Assembly: GCF_018860545.1 (NCBI RefSeq)
Contig: NZ_JAHKPN010000056.1
Coordinates: 1-64,000, forward strand
Length of the DNA stretch: 64,000 nt
Origin: Winogradskyella psychrotolerans
GTDB taxonomy: Bacteria; Bacteroidota; Bacteroidia; Flavobacteriales; Flavobacteriaceae
Direction of reading: 5' to 3'
This document shows positions 9,417 to 17,931 of the stretch, piece after piece (position 1 is the first letter of the stretch; each line of letters starts with the position of its first letter). The translations under genes and the position numbers were made by a program. The notes under the pieces are model-generated. The model was not told the origin of the DNA and searched no databases. It saw only the letters and a list, made by a program, of their open reading frames with translations.

Positions 9417-10232
9417 TTAAAAGTGAATAATTCTTAAAAATAAATATATAAATGGGGATGCAAATATAATACTATCTAGTCTATCTAAAAGACCTCCATG
9501 TCCTGGCATTATGGACCCACTATCTTTAACATCGGCTTGGCGTTTAAATTTAGATTCTATTAAATCGCCTAAAGTCCCAAAGACACTTACAACAATAGCT
9601 AGGATTAACCAAGGTGTAAAGCTGAGGGTTTCGGTATAGTATGCTATAAAATAACTCGATATACAAGCAAAAAATAAACCACCTAGGAACCCCTCTACCG
9701 TTTTCTTTGGTGATATACTTGGAAACAATTTTTGCTTTCCAAAGTTTTTACCCACCATATAAGCAGCACTATCGTTTACCCAAATGAGTATAAATGAGCC
9801 CAATAACAAAAGCGGAGTAAACTCATTATGATAGTTAGATATAAGTAGCATAAAAACAAAACCGCTGGCCAAATAGAATGCTGCAACTATAAAACGTTTA
9901 GACTCAAAAAGAGGAATTCGTTTAGATGTGAATAAATCTTTAACTAAAATGAGATTGACAAATATGGTAATTACGAGTAAAATTTGAATGGCTTCATCAC
10001 TAATTAATGTTGTAGAATTTCGTACACTCAAATACCAAAACGCTCCATATAAAATAGAAAAAACGACATATTGTATATAGGACTTCAGCTTTATTAATCG
10101 ACTAAATTCTGTTAAGGAAATAAACCCAAACAAACCGATTACTATAATTGTTGCAATTTCTGAGTTAAGTGAACCTATTAGAAGGAGTACATAGATAGCA
10201 CCAGAAATGGCTCTTGTTGCTAATTCTTTCAT
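9417..10232 (-). CDS. cdsA: Phosphatidate cytidylyltransferase (CDP-diglyceride synthase)
   Basis: This 271-residue integral membrane enzyme makes CDP-diacylglycerol from phosphatidate and CTP, the branch point for all phospholipids. It has seven or eight hydrophobic segments and the CDS signature in its C-terminal third: S-K-F-K-R, then VKDSGSIMPGHGGLLDRLDS, with the paired Asp residues that bind metal. The start codon overlaps the last base of the preceding LUD-domain gene (TAATG), which indicates translational coupling. Psd follows 12 bases later. Confidence 0.96.
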   Translation of the reverse strand: MKELATRAISGAIYVLLLIGSLNSEIATIIVIGLFGFISLTEFSRLIKLKSYIQYVVFSILYGAFWYLSVRNSTTLISDEAIQILLVITIFVNLILVKDLFTSKRIPLFESKRFIVAAFYLASGFVFMLLISNYHNEFTPLLLLGSFILIWVNDSAAYMVGKNFGKQKLFPSISPKKTVEGFLGGLFFACISSYFIAYYTETLSFTPWLILAIVVSVFGTLGDLIESKFKRQADVKDSGSIMPGHGGLLDRLDSIIFASPFIYLFLRIIHF

Positions 10233-10840
10233 TATAAATCCTCTAGTAAAAGTAGGTATAGGTTTTTAGAACTACTTCCGTAAGATAGAAAGTCTTTATC
10301 ATCAGCAGTTTTGAAATGCTTTATAGTGGTAATATTCGTTGGTATCTTTTTTTGACTTTTAGCTTTAATGCCTTTTAGTCCTTCTCCTATAGTTTCTACA
10401 AACTGACTTGTGGTCGCATAGATTATAAAATGATCTGGTAATTCTATTAATTTTTTCTCTGCAATTTGATTGGAAGAAATTAATAATGACCCATCATCTG
10501 AGATTAAATACTCACAGGTAGATAAAAAATAAGCACTTTCCGAGAGTTTTGTAGTGCTGTTAAGGTTAAAATCTTTAAATAATTCAGTTAATCGCTGATC
10601 GATTAGAAAAACTTTGTCATCGTGCCAGTTATTTTCATCGAGGATGGCGTTAAAGCTTTCTTTTACTTCTTCTAGATTTTCACAATACAAAAACTTACCA
10701 CCATTACCTTTAAAGTTGATAGTAAAACGTTCATCTACAGGTAGCTTTACTTCTGGCATGTATTTGCCGCGCTCATGATTTGGTATGTGTTCTTCAGTCT
10801 GTTTAGACTTTTTTCCGAAGAATTTACTAAATATGCTCAT
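10232..10840 (-). CDS. LUD-domain protein (LutB/LutC-like)
   Basis: The 202-residue protein has a LUD domain (the fold found in LutC and LutB of lactate utilisation). The visible core is CEYLISDDGSLLISSNQI near residues 109-126 followed by L-P-D-H-F-I-I-Y, which resembles the sugar-isomerase-like core of this family. An N-terminal basic/polar stretch (about 1-30) appears disordered. No LutA or LutB partner is nearby. It heads the phospholipid operon and is separated from ftsH upstream by a strong terminator. In related flavobacteria I expect the same neighbourhood, but why a LUD protein sits with cdsA and psd is not known to me. Confidence 0.78.
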   Translation of the reverse strand: MSIFSKFFGKKSKQTEEHIPNHERGKYMPEVKLPVDERFTINFKGNGGKFLYCENLEEVKESFNAILDENNWHDDKVFLIDQRLTELFKDFNLNSTTKLSESAYFLSTCEYLISDDGSLLISSNQIAEKKLIELPDHFIIYATTSQFVETIGEGLKGIKAKSQKKIPTNITTIKHFKTADDKDFLSYGSSSKNLYLLLLEDL

Positions 10841-10886
10841 TCAATATTTGCTATTAATCCTTATTTTGGTGTGATTTCCAAATATA

Positions 10887-10925
10887 AAAAAACTTAAATT
10901 AACATGGGGTTAATTTAAGTTTTTT
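10887..10925 (-). terminator. Terminator after ftsH
   Basis: AAAACTTAAATTAAC pairs with GTTAATTTAAGTTTT around the loop ATGGG, flanked by A and T runs on both sides. It ends the rsfS-ftsH transcript and separates it from the downstream LUD-cdsA-psd operon. Confidence 0.9.
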
Positions 10926-10949
10926 ATATGATTGTAGGGTAGGGATGAT

Positions 10950-12938
10950 TTACTCTTCCTCCTTCTTAATATCGTCTTTAATGTCAACAATCGGTGTTGT
11001 TTTCTCCGCTTCAATAATTGCAGGAGTTTCAAAAGCACGTTTTCCAAAGATTTTTTCAAGATTGTCCTTAAAGATCACTTCTTTGTCTAATAAGACTTCT
11101 GCCAACTCGGTAAGTTTATCTTTGTTGTTTTCCAATAATTTGATAGCACGCTGGTACTGTTCTTCAATAATATCTGAAATTTCTTTGTCAATAAGTTCCG
11201 CTGTTTTTTCACTGTACGGTTTCGTGAAACCGTATTCAGATTGTCCAGAAGAATCGTAATACGTTAGGTTACCTACTTTATCACTAAGTCCGTAAACGGT
11301 CACCATAGCTCTAGCTTGTTTAGTCACTTTTTCTAAGTCACTTAAGGCTCCTGTAGATATTTTATCAAAAATTACTTTTTCAGCAGCTCTACCACCTAAT
11401 GCAGCACACATTTCGTCTAGCATTTGCTCAGGACGCACAATTAAGCGTTCTTCCGGCAGGTACCATGCAGCACCTAAAGAACGACCTCTAGGCACAATAG
11501 TTACTTTTACTAATGGAGCAGCATGCTCTAACATCCAACTAACAGTAGCATGTCCGGCTTCGTGGAAAGCAACAGCTCTCTTTTCTGCTGGAGTTATAAT
11601 TTTGTTTTTCTTCTCTAAACCTCCAATAATTCTATCAACGGCATCTAAGAAATCTTGCTTGTTTACTGATTTCTTTCCTTTTCTTGCTGCAATTAATGCG
11701 GCTTCATTACAAACATTCGCGATGTCTGCACCAGAAAAACCTGGTGTTTGTTTTGCTAAGAAATCGATATCTAGCGTTTCTTCTTTTTTAAGAGGACGTA
11801 AATGCACTTCAAAAATTTCTTTACGTTCCCTCACATCCGGAAGATCTACATAAATCTGACGGTCAAAACGACCAGCTCTCATTAATGCACTATCCAAAAC
11901 GTCTGCACGGTTTGTTGCTGCTAATACAATTACATTTGTATTTGTACCAAAACCATCCATTTCAGTTAAAAGCTGGTTTAAGGTGTTTTCTCGTTCATCG
12001 TTAGAACCAGACATATTATTTTTCCCTCTTGCTCTACCAATAGCATCAATCTCATCAATAAAAATGATTGAAGGTGATTTTTCTTTGGCTTGCTTAAACA
12101 AATCTCTTACCCTAGACGCGCCAACACCAACAAACATTTCTACAAAATCAGAGCCTGATAATGAAAAGAATGGCACTTGCGCTTCACCAGCAACAGCTTT
12201 TGCTAATAAGGTTTTACCGGTTCCTGGAGGGCCTACTAATAACGCTCCTTTCGGGATTTTACCTCCTAAGGCCGTATACTTTTCAGGGAATTTTAAGAAG
12301 TCTACAATCTCTTGAACTTCTTCTTTTGCTCCTTCCAAACCTGCAACATCTTTAAATGATGTTTTGGTATCTATTTTTTCATCAAAGAGTTTTGCTTTAG
12401 ATTTTCCGATATTGAAAATCTGTCCGCCAGCTCCTCCGCCTCCGCCACCAGACATTCGACGCATGATGAAAATCCATACTCCTATAATTAGAACAAATGG
12501 TAATAAGGTTAATAGAAAATCACCCCAAACATTATGCTCCGTTTCATAGACCAATTCCGTGTCTAGATTATTAGTTTTAATAACCGCATTGACTTCCTTT
12601 TCAAAATTCTGAAGATCTCCAAATTCAAATTTGTAATTTGGAACTGCTGCAACTGAGGGGAATATAGAATTCGTTTCAGTTTTTTTGTGTTTAGATTGCT
12701 CTTTTGCTTCTTGTGTTAAGTAAACCCGAGCTTCTCTTTTGTTTACTATTTCAATTTTTGAAACTTCCCCTTGACTTAGGTAATCCAAAAATTGTGCAGG
12801 AGTGGTTTGTGTACCAGTGGAATCACCAAATCCACCAGAAAAAATCTGAAAGGATAAGAAAATAGCAATGATAATTCCGTAAATCCAATACGGGTTTAAT
12901 TTCGGTTTTTTGTTTAAATTTTTATTGTCTTTAGCCAT
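10950..12938 (-). CDS. ftsH: ATP-dependent zinc metalloprotease FtsH
   Basis: The 662-residue protein is the membrane AAA+ protease that degrades unassembled membrane proteins and regulatory proteins. It has a first transmembrane helix at about 18-35, a periplasmic region, a second helix at about 141-159 and a Gly-rich linker. Walker A GPPGTGKT is at 236-243, Walker B is IIFIDEID, and the arginine-finger region is MRAGRFDR. The zinc site HEAGH lies near 460 with the third ligand in the following LSDLEKVT region. The acidic tail is normal for Bacteroidota. RsfS is 17 bases upstream in the same direction. Confidence 0.97.
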   Translation of the reverse strand: MAKDNKNLNKKPKLNPYWIYGIIIAIFLSFQIFSGGFGDSTGTQTTPAQFLDYLSQGEVSKIEIVNKREARVYLTQEAKEQSKHKKTETNSIFPSVAAVPNYKFEFGDLQNFEKEVNAVIKTNNLDTELVYETEHNVWGDFLLTLLPFVLIIGVWIFIMRRMSGGGGGGAGGQIFNIGKSKAKLFDEKIDTKTSFKDVAGLEGAKEEVQEIVDFLKFPEKYTALGGKIPKGALLVGPPGTGKTLLAKAVAGEAQVPFFSLSGSDFVEMFVGVGASRVRDLFKQAKEKSPSIIFIDEIDAIGRARGKNNMSGSNDERENTLNQLLTEMDGFGTNTNVIVLAATNRADVLDSALMRAGRFDRQIYVDLPDVRERKEIFEVHLRPLKKEETLDIDFLAKQTPGFSGADIANVCNEAALIAARKGKKSVNKQDFLDAVDRIIGGLEKKNKIITPAEKRAVAFHEAGHATVSWMLEHAAPLVKVTIVPRGRSLGAAWYLPEERLIVRPEQMLDEMCAALGGRAAEKVIFDKISTGALSDLEKVTKQARAMVTVYGLSDKVGNLTYYDSSGQSEYGFTKPYSEKTAELIDKEISDIIEEQYQRAIKLLENNKDKLTELAEVLLDKEVIFKDNLEKIFGKRAFETPAIIEAEKTTPIVDIKDDIKKEEE

Positions 12939-12955
12939 TCGTAGCGTTTCTCGTT

Positions 12956-13327
12956 TTAGTAACTAGTTTCTATTCGGGTTATTTTTGCATCTCCCCAAAG
13001 TTCTTCAATATCGTAGTATTCTCTAATGTGTTTTTGAAACACATGTACAACAACATTAACGTAATCCATTAAGACCCATTCAGCATTGTCAGTACCTTCA
13101 ACGTGCCATGGTTTATCTTTAAGTGTTTTGCTAACTTGTTTTTGTACGGAACCGACGATTGCGTTTACTTGCGTATTTGAAGAGCCTTCGCAGATAATAA
13201 AATAATCACAAACAGTATTTTCTATGTCTCTTAAATCTAATAGTGTAATCTCTTTTCCTTTAACATCTTCAATACCTCCTATAATTGATGTAATGAGTTG
13301 GTCTGTAGGGATTTTATGTTTCGTCAT
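12956..13327 (-). CDS. rsfS: Ribosomal silencing factor RsfS
   Basis: The 123-residue protein is the Iojap/RsfS family factor that binds ribosomal protein L14 and blocks 30S-50S joining when growth slows. Recognisable segments are DYFIICEGSSNTQVNAI, P-W-H-V-E-G, EWVLMDYVNVVVHVF and REYYDIEELWGDA, in the family order and at family length. It is the first gene of a two-gene unit with ftsH. The divergent gene birA begins 94 bases away, so the space between holds both promoters. Confidence 0.96.
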   Translation of the reverse strand: MTKHKIPTDQLITSIIGGIEDVKGKEITLLDLRDIENTVCDYFIICEGSSNTQVNAIVGSVQKQVSKTLKDKPWHVEGTDNAEWVLMDYVNVVVHVFQKHIREYYDIEELWGDAKITRIETSY

Positions 13328-13421
13328 TAATTTGTATTAATTTTGTGCAAAGTTATTATTTTTTTAGTTCTTGTACGCGCATAATGTCATAAGAAAACTA
13401 TAAAATAAAATTGCCTATTAA

Positions 13422-14153
13422 ATGTACATAATCAAACTTAATGCCATTGACTCCACAAATTCATATCTAAAAGATCTGTCAACGGCGGCAATCCCAAAAG
13501 ATTATACGGTCGTAGTTGCGGAATTACAGACAAAAGGGCGAGGGCAAATGGGAGCTAAATGGAATGCTGAAAGTGGTAAGAACCTTACTGCGAGTGTGTT
13601 TAAAAGTCTTCCGCTTTTTAGTGTTACCGAGCAGTTTTACATAAGTATGGCAGTTTCTTTGGCCATTACGAAAGCTTTAAGTAGCTTTAAAATACCTCAA
13701 TTACGCATTAAATGGCCTAACGACATTTTGTCAGCAGACACCAAATTATGTGGTATTTTAATAGAAAATGTCATAAAAAATAATAAACTGCAAGGCTCAA
13801 TAATTGGATTTGGACTTAATGTAAATCAAAAAATTTTTAAAAATTTACCTCAAGCATCATCAATGAGTTTGGTAACAGGAGTTCTCTATAACAAGCACGA
13901 GGTGCTTTCAGAAGTATTAAAGCAATTAGAAATTCATTTCAGCTTATTAGAATCTAAAAAATACGCTGAAATTAAAAAGGAATACGAAAGCCTACTTTTT
14001 AGAAAAAATAAGCCATCAACTTTTGTGAACTCTAAAGATGATAGCTTTTCTGGGATTATACAAGGTGTTACTGAAAACGGTCAATTACAAGTTTGGACAG
14101 AAGATGATATTATTAAAACCTTCGACCTTAAGGAGATTAAGTTACTGTATTAA
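13422..14153 (+). CDS. birA: Biotin--[acetyl-CoA-carboxylase] ligase
   Basis: The 243-residue enzyme attaches biotin to the carrier lysine of acyl-CoA carboxylases. It shows the ligand loop KGRGQMGAKW with the conserved Gly-Arg-Gly, R-I-K-W-P-N-D-I, GILIENV and GFGLNVNQ. There is no N-terminal helix-turn-helix, so unlike the E. coli protein it should act only as an enzyme and not as the biotin-operon repressor. A small C-terminal SH3-like part follows (about 195-243). It is divergent from rsfS and convergent with the SRPBCC gene. Confidence 0.95.
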   Translation: MYIIKLNAIDSTNSYLKDLSTAAIPKDYTVVVAELQTKGRGQMGAKWNAESGKNLTASVFKSLPLFSVTEQFYISMAVSLAITKALSSFKIPQLRIKWPNDILSADTKLCGILIENVIKNNKLQGSIIGFGLNVNQKIFKNLPQASSMSLVTGVLYNKHEVLSEVLKQLEIHFSLLESKKYAEIKKEYESLLFRKNKPSTFVNSKDDSFSGIIQGVTENGQLQVWTEDDIIKTFDLKEIKLLY

Positions 14154-14179
14154 GTTAACCGTTCTTTGCCTTATCGTGC

Positions 14180-14575
14180 CTAAACCTCAGTTTTCATATT
14201 GGTTACTAATGTCTCAATAAATTTGCTGATAGGGCCTTTTATCATCATGGCCATCATGGCGTTAAATTCACCTTCAAAATTTAATTTAACATCAGTTTTG
14301 TTTGGTTCAGTTTCTAGGATATCTGCAACTAAGGCAAAGTCTAACTTTCCGCCAGCCGCTCCTAAAACGATCTTACTATTTGGAATAGCTTCTTTTTTCT
14401 TTAAAACAATTTCTGGCATCCCTTTTAATGCGAATAGAAATTTGTCATTTTCTAAAACTTCAAATTTGCTAATGTTTTCTGGCATTAAACTTTCAAAATT
14501 TTTCACATCAGAAAGGAAGTTGAAGGTGTCTTCTGCAGATTTGTCTAAGGTTACTTTTGGGGATTCTAATTTCAT
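14180..14575 (-). CDS. SRPBCC-fold protein
   Basis: This 131-residue protein looks like a START/SRPBCC domain, a helix-grip fold with a ligand cavity: MKLESPKVTLDKS, then DTFNFLSDVKNFESLMPENI at the first helices, several strands and a long C-terminal helix (ISKFIETLVTNM). The ligand is unknown. It lies 89 bases downstream of pyrE in the same direction. The surrounding gene order is housekeeping, and nothing suggests transfer. Function cannot be assigned from the sequence. Confidence 0.72.
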   Translation of the reverse strand: MKLESPKVTLDKSAEDTFNFLSDVKNFESLMPENISKFEVLENDKFLFALKGMPEIVLKKKEAIPNSKIVLGAAGGKLDFALVADILETEPNKTDVKLNFEGEFNAMMAMMIKGPISKFIETLVTNMKTEV

Positions 14576-14664
14576 GTGTATTCTGTTAAGATGTTTATTG
14601 TATAGGAGTTAAGCTTTTATGGGATTTCATCATAAAATTGACTTAACAACTTCAAGATAATATA

Positions 14665-15309
14665 TCAATTAGCGTTCCATTCACTAGGATTGGCATTCCA
14701 TTGTGCTAAAATGTCTTGCTGTTCTTTAGTAATATAAAACGTATCAACAGCTTGCTCTAATAAATTTTCGTAGTTGCCAAGCGTGTGTAATTGAACATTT
14801 GCATCTTTAAAATTTTTAGTAGCAACATCAAAACCATAAGAGAAAATAGCAACCATGCCCTTAACGTTAGCTTCAGCTTCATTTAAAGCTTTTACCGCAT
14901 TAAGGCTGCTCATTCCTGTACTGATTAAGTCTTCAACCACAACAACGCTTTGTCCTTTTTCTATATAGCCTTCAATTTGGTTTTGACGACCATGTTTTTT
15001 AGCTTCTGGTCTAACATAAACAAAGGGTAGATTTAAATACTCTGCGACTAAAGCTCCAATACCAATGGCTCCTGTTGCCACACCAGCAATGACATCTGGT
15101 TTACCATATAGTTCTTCTATATTTTTAGCGATTGTTGCTCTAATATAGTTTCTAATAGGTGGAAACGATAATACAATTCTGTTGTCACAATAAATAGGTG
15201 ATTTCCAGCCAGAAGCCCAAGTAAAAGGATTGTCGGGCTGTAATTTTATAGCATTAATTTGCAATAAAACTTCGGCTGTTTTTTTGGCGGTATCTTTGTT
15301 AAAAATCAT
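14665..15309 (-). CDS. pyrE: Orotate phosphoribosyltransferase
   Basis: The enzyme joins orotate to PRPP to make OMP in pyrimidine synthesis. It shows F-T-W-A-S-G-W-K-S-P-I-Y, the dimer-loop segment RPEAKKHGRQNQIEG and the PRPP-binding signature VVVVEDLISTGMSS. I place the start at the ATG at 15309 (MIFNKDTAKK, 214 residues). An upstream TTG at 15333 is in frame but lies beyond the -7 box TATTTTTG (15314-15321), which ends four bases from the chosen ATG. The mRNA is therefore probably leaderless. The Nudix gene is divergent. Confidence 0.95.
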   Translation of the reverse strand: MIFNKDTAKKTAEVLLQINAIKLQPDNPFTWASGWKSPIYCDNRIVLSFPPIRNYIRATIAKNIEELYGKPDVIAGVATGAIGIGALVAEYLNLPFVYVRPEAKKHGRQNQIEGYIEKGQSVVVVEDLISTGMSSLNAVKALNEAEANVKGMVAIFSYGFDVATKNFKDANVQLHTLGNYENLLEQAVDTFYITKEQQDILAQWNANPSEWNAN

Positions 15310-15313
15310 GTTA

Positions 15314-15321
15314 CAAAAATA
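15314..15321 (-). promoter_or_regulatory. -7 box (TATTTTTG) abutting the pyrE start codon
   Basis: On the minus strand TATTTTTG is followed by TAAC and then the pyrE ATG. It matches the Bacteroidota TAnnTTTG pattern exactly and predicts a start of transcription at or beside the A of ATG. Confidence 0.5.
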
Positions 15322-15429
15322 ATGATTTTTCAAGGTTAGAAAATTTTAATCGAAAATAAATTTCATTTCAAATAGTTTCTTGTAAAAAATAATATTTTTA
15401 CAGAAGGAAAGTTAAAACATACGCAAACG

Positions 15430-16011
15430 ATGTACACAATATATGTAGGAGATAAACCTATAATTTTAACTACTGAAACTCAAAAAGAAACTGATTTTAA
15501 ATCCTTTCTTTTGAAGTCTGTAAATATTGGTAAGGTGATAAAAACCTTAAATAATACAGATTTAAAAGCAGTGCACTTAATTCATAAGAATGAAGATAAG
15601 CTGCTCAGTAAGTTTTTGAAGCTTTTACCTAATGTGATTGCTGGTGGCGGAAAAGCTTATAATTCTAAAAACGAAATTCTTTTTATATATAGAAATGATA
15701 AATGGGATTTACCTAAAGGAAAGGCCGAACGTAAAGAAACGATAGAAGAAACGGCTATACGCGAGGTAGAAGAGGAAACAGGTGTTACTGGTTTGAAAAT
15801 AACGAAACCTTTACCAACCACATACCATATTTTTAAGCGTCATGGAAAGCATAGGATAAAAATTACGCATTGGTTTGAAATGAAAACCGATTTTGAAGGT
15901 GAGTTATTTCCACAAGAAAATGAAGGCATTACTAAAGTTGAATGGTTAGATGCAGAAGCATCTCAAAAAGCTTTGGATAATAGTTATGCTAATATTAGAA
16001 TTTTAGTTTAA
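15430..16011 (+). CDS. Nudix hydrolase with an N-terminal extension
   Basis: The 193-residue protein has a Nudix domain at about 70-193. The Nudix box reads GKAERKE, then TIEETAI, then REVEEETGV, which meets the Gx5Ex7REUxEExGU rule with all metal-binding Glu residues present. The first ~65 residues (MYTIYVGDKPIIL...) form a separate alpha/beta segment seen in Bacteroidota homologues. Substrate is not predictable; nucleoside diphosphate derivatives are the usual targets. It is divergent from pyrE and convergent with the amidohydrolase gene, overlapping its end by four bases. Confidence 0.9.
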   Translation: MYTIYVGDKPIILTTETQKETDFKSFLLKSVNIGKVIKTLNNTDLKAVHLIHKNEDKLLSKFLKLLPNVIAGGGKAYNSKNEILFIYRNDKWDLPKGKAERKETIEETAIREVEEETGVTGLKITKPLPTTYHIFKRHGKHRIKITHWFEMKTDFEGELFPQENEGITKVEWLDAEASQKALDNSYANIRILV

Positions 16012-16706
16012 TTAGCCTTTGAGCTAAAGAGAATACTTTCAATCCCTTTATACAAGGCTTGTTTGAGGTTTAAAGCCATGACATTATTTTCACTGTATTT
16101 CTGATTGACCTCAATCTCAATACCTAAATAATTTGTTGGAAATTGCTTTCTTAAAAAAGTGGTGAATCCATCCGATTTCCCGAGATATGGATAATTAAAT
16201 CGCACGTTTAAATTTGGGTTTTGTTCGAGAAGCTTTACTTTGAGTTCTTTGCAAAATTCTTTTTCCTTTTTATTACGAGAATCATAAAGTAAACCAATGT
16301 CTCCTTTGCGTTCGTCTCCATTTAGGTTTTGAGTAAAACTATGAATAGATAAATGCAGTACTTGCTGTTCGCTTTTAATGTATTCTGCTATGTTATATTC
16401 AATTGCTGTTCTATAAGGAAAATAATATGTTTTGAGGACTGCTGATTTCTCATGTTTTGATAAGCCATTGCTAAATTCTGAAAACAGGTGCTTGCTAAAT
16501 AATGAACGATTCAATTCGACCAGTAAACGACTCGTAGTACTAAAATACGATGCATCAGACAACGGTTCTAAATGTTGAAATAGATTTAACACTCCCAAAT
16601 CATAACCACGATGAGATTCTAAAACTGCTTTATTATTGTTGAAGAGCTTTTTGTAAGTCTCAGGAATTTCATTTCCACCATGCTCACATGTTAAAATGAG
16701 CTTCAT
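16008..16706 (-). CDS. N-formylglutamate amidohydrolase-family enzyme
   Basis: The 232-residue protein belongs to the N-formylglutamate amidohydrolase (FGase) family, metal-dependent amidases related to carboxypeptidase-like folds. It shows T-C-E-H-G-G-N-E-I-P at the N-terminus (metal ligands), SHRGYDLG, TSRLLVELNRS and a C-terminal GIEIEVNQKY. There are no histidine-utilisation genes here, so the classical role in histidine breakdown is unlikely. Its start overlaps the stop of the GCS2-like gene by four bases (ATGA), placing it last in a three-gene cassette; an amidase acting on the cassette's product or precursor is the natural reading. Confidence 0.88.
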   Translation of the reverse strand: MKLILTCEHGGNEIPETYKKLFNNNKAVLESHRGYDLGVLNLFQHLEPLSDASYFSTTSRLLVELNRSLFSKHLFSEFSNGLSKHEKSAVLKTYYFPYRTAIEYNIAEYIKSEQQVLHLSIHSFTQNLNGDERKGDIGLLYDSRNKKEKEFCKELKVKLLEQNPNLNVRFNYPYLGKSDGFTTFLRKQFPTNYLGIEIEVNQKYSENNVMALNLKQALYKGIESILFSSKAN

Positions 16707-17929
16707 GATTGAAACAAGTCGTTAGTTTTTAGACAATTCTGCATAGTTCGATATACTGAAATAATGTGTGCTTCAGACGTGTTAGTGCCAACAGCTTTTA
16801 ATAATCGTGTGGCTAAGGTGCCTTCTTCTAAAATGAATTCAATAGCCTCATGATGTGATTTGTGTAATTTCGATTTTACGATATTATACAAGTGTTTCCA
16901 AACGTCGTTTACAGTTGAAGCTGAATTTATTTTGAATAATTTTAAGTAGTCCTTATTGTCAATTTTAGAATGTTCTGCATTTTTTATCGCATCATTTAGA
17001 ATAGGAAATAAATCTTCTTTTATCCACGATTTTTGAGCTTTTAAAGAACATAGTTTTTTACTAACTAAAACTTTTAAAACCTCGATGACAAAGGCACAAA
17101 TCGCAATATCTGCCTTAGGACATTCTTGTATATCCATTAAACGAATTTCAATGGCATTGCGATCAAAACGAGCAATGGCTCCACGAGAGTTTAAAAAATG
17201 TTGGTCTAGAATCTTGTTTTTGTCATACGGTTGAATCGCTTTTTTTATAGGTTCAAAAATCGTTGCATGATAATCTAATTTTGAAAAGACACGCTCGGGA
17301 ATTACTAAGCCCGTCAATTCTGGTATTTCCTTTTGATTGGTTTTGTAAAATTCTAATCTTTTGTCTTTAAACCCAGTAATTTGTCCTTCTAAAATTGGGG
17401 AACTTGCACATAGTCCTGGTAATAATGGTAAGATTATTCTAATGGCTGCATGTAATTTTTCGAATTCTATATCATCGTAAAAAGGTAAATTTATATGCGT
17501 GCTCTGTACATTACTCCAACCATGACCCTTGCAGTTAAAAATAGTGTTGTAAAGTGCATAAACTTCACTGTAACTATGTTTCCAGAGTTGCGTATCCGTA
17601 TCCGGACTCATTAATGGATGTGAAGCTGAACCTAAAAGTTGCAAGTTCAACGGTTGTAATAATGCATTAATCTCTAGAATATTCTTATGAAATTTTTCTG
17701 ATAAATCATCCGTGTGTTTTGCCGGACCGTTTGTTTTTAGTTCAATAACATGAGCCACCAATTCGTTACTCCATGCAATATCTCCATTATCGATATCTGC
17801 TTTTAATTGGCCTGCCTTTAGGGTTAAAAGTTCATCGACTTGCGGGGCAACTTTAAAATTATCATTTTTAACAAGCATATATTCGAGTTCAATGCCATAA
17901 ACATCAAATAAGTGAAACGGTTTCTTCAT
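16703..17929 (-). CDS. GCS2-like carboxylate-amine ligase
   Basis: The 408-residue protein belongs to the glutamate-cysteine ligase 2 (GCS2/COG2170) group, ATP-dependent enzymes that make an amide between a carboxylate and an amine. Landmarks are GIELEYMLV near residue 13, V-I-E-L-K-T-N-G-P-A, HINLPF in the middle and FDRNAIEIRLMDIQECPKAD, which carries the Arg and Glu residues of the active site. It lies two bases after the ATP-grasp gene and overlaps the amidohydrolase gene, so the three are co-translated. No gshB is adjacent, so glutathione synthesis is not supported; a different small amide is more likely. Confidence 0.88.
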   Translation of the reverse strand: MKKPFHLFDVYGIELEYMLVKNDNFKVAPQVDELLTLKAGQLKADIDNGDIAWSNELVAHVIELKTNGPAKHTDDLSEKFHKNILEINALLQPLNLQLLGSASHPLMSPDTDTQLWKHSYSEVYALYNTIFNCKGHGWSNVQSTHINLPFYDDIEFEKLHAAIRIILPLLPGLCASSPILEGQITGFKDKRLEFYKTNQKEIPELTGLVIPERVFSKLDYHATIFEPIKKAIQPYDKNKILDQHFLNSRGAIARFDRNAIEIRLMDIQECPKADIAICAFVIEVLKVLVSKKLCSLKAQKSWIKEDLFPILNDAIKNAEHSKIDNKDYLKLFKINSASTVNDVWKHLYNIVKSKLHKSHHEAIEFILEEGTLATRLLKAVGTNTSEAHIISVYRTMQNCLKTNDLFQS

Positions 17930-17931
17930 AA

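Noticed and set aside
10945-12549. Several plus-strand open frames across ftsH
   Set aside because: They are antisense shadows of ftsH without signals or family similarity.
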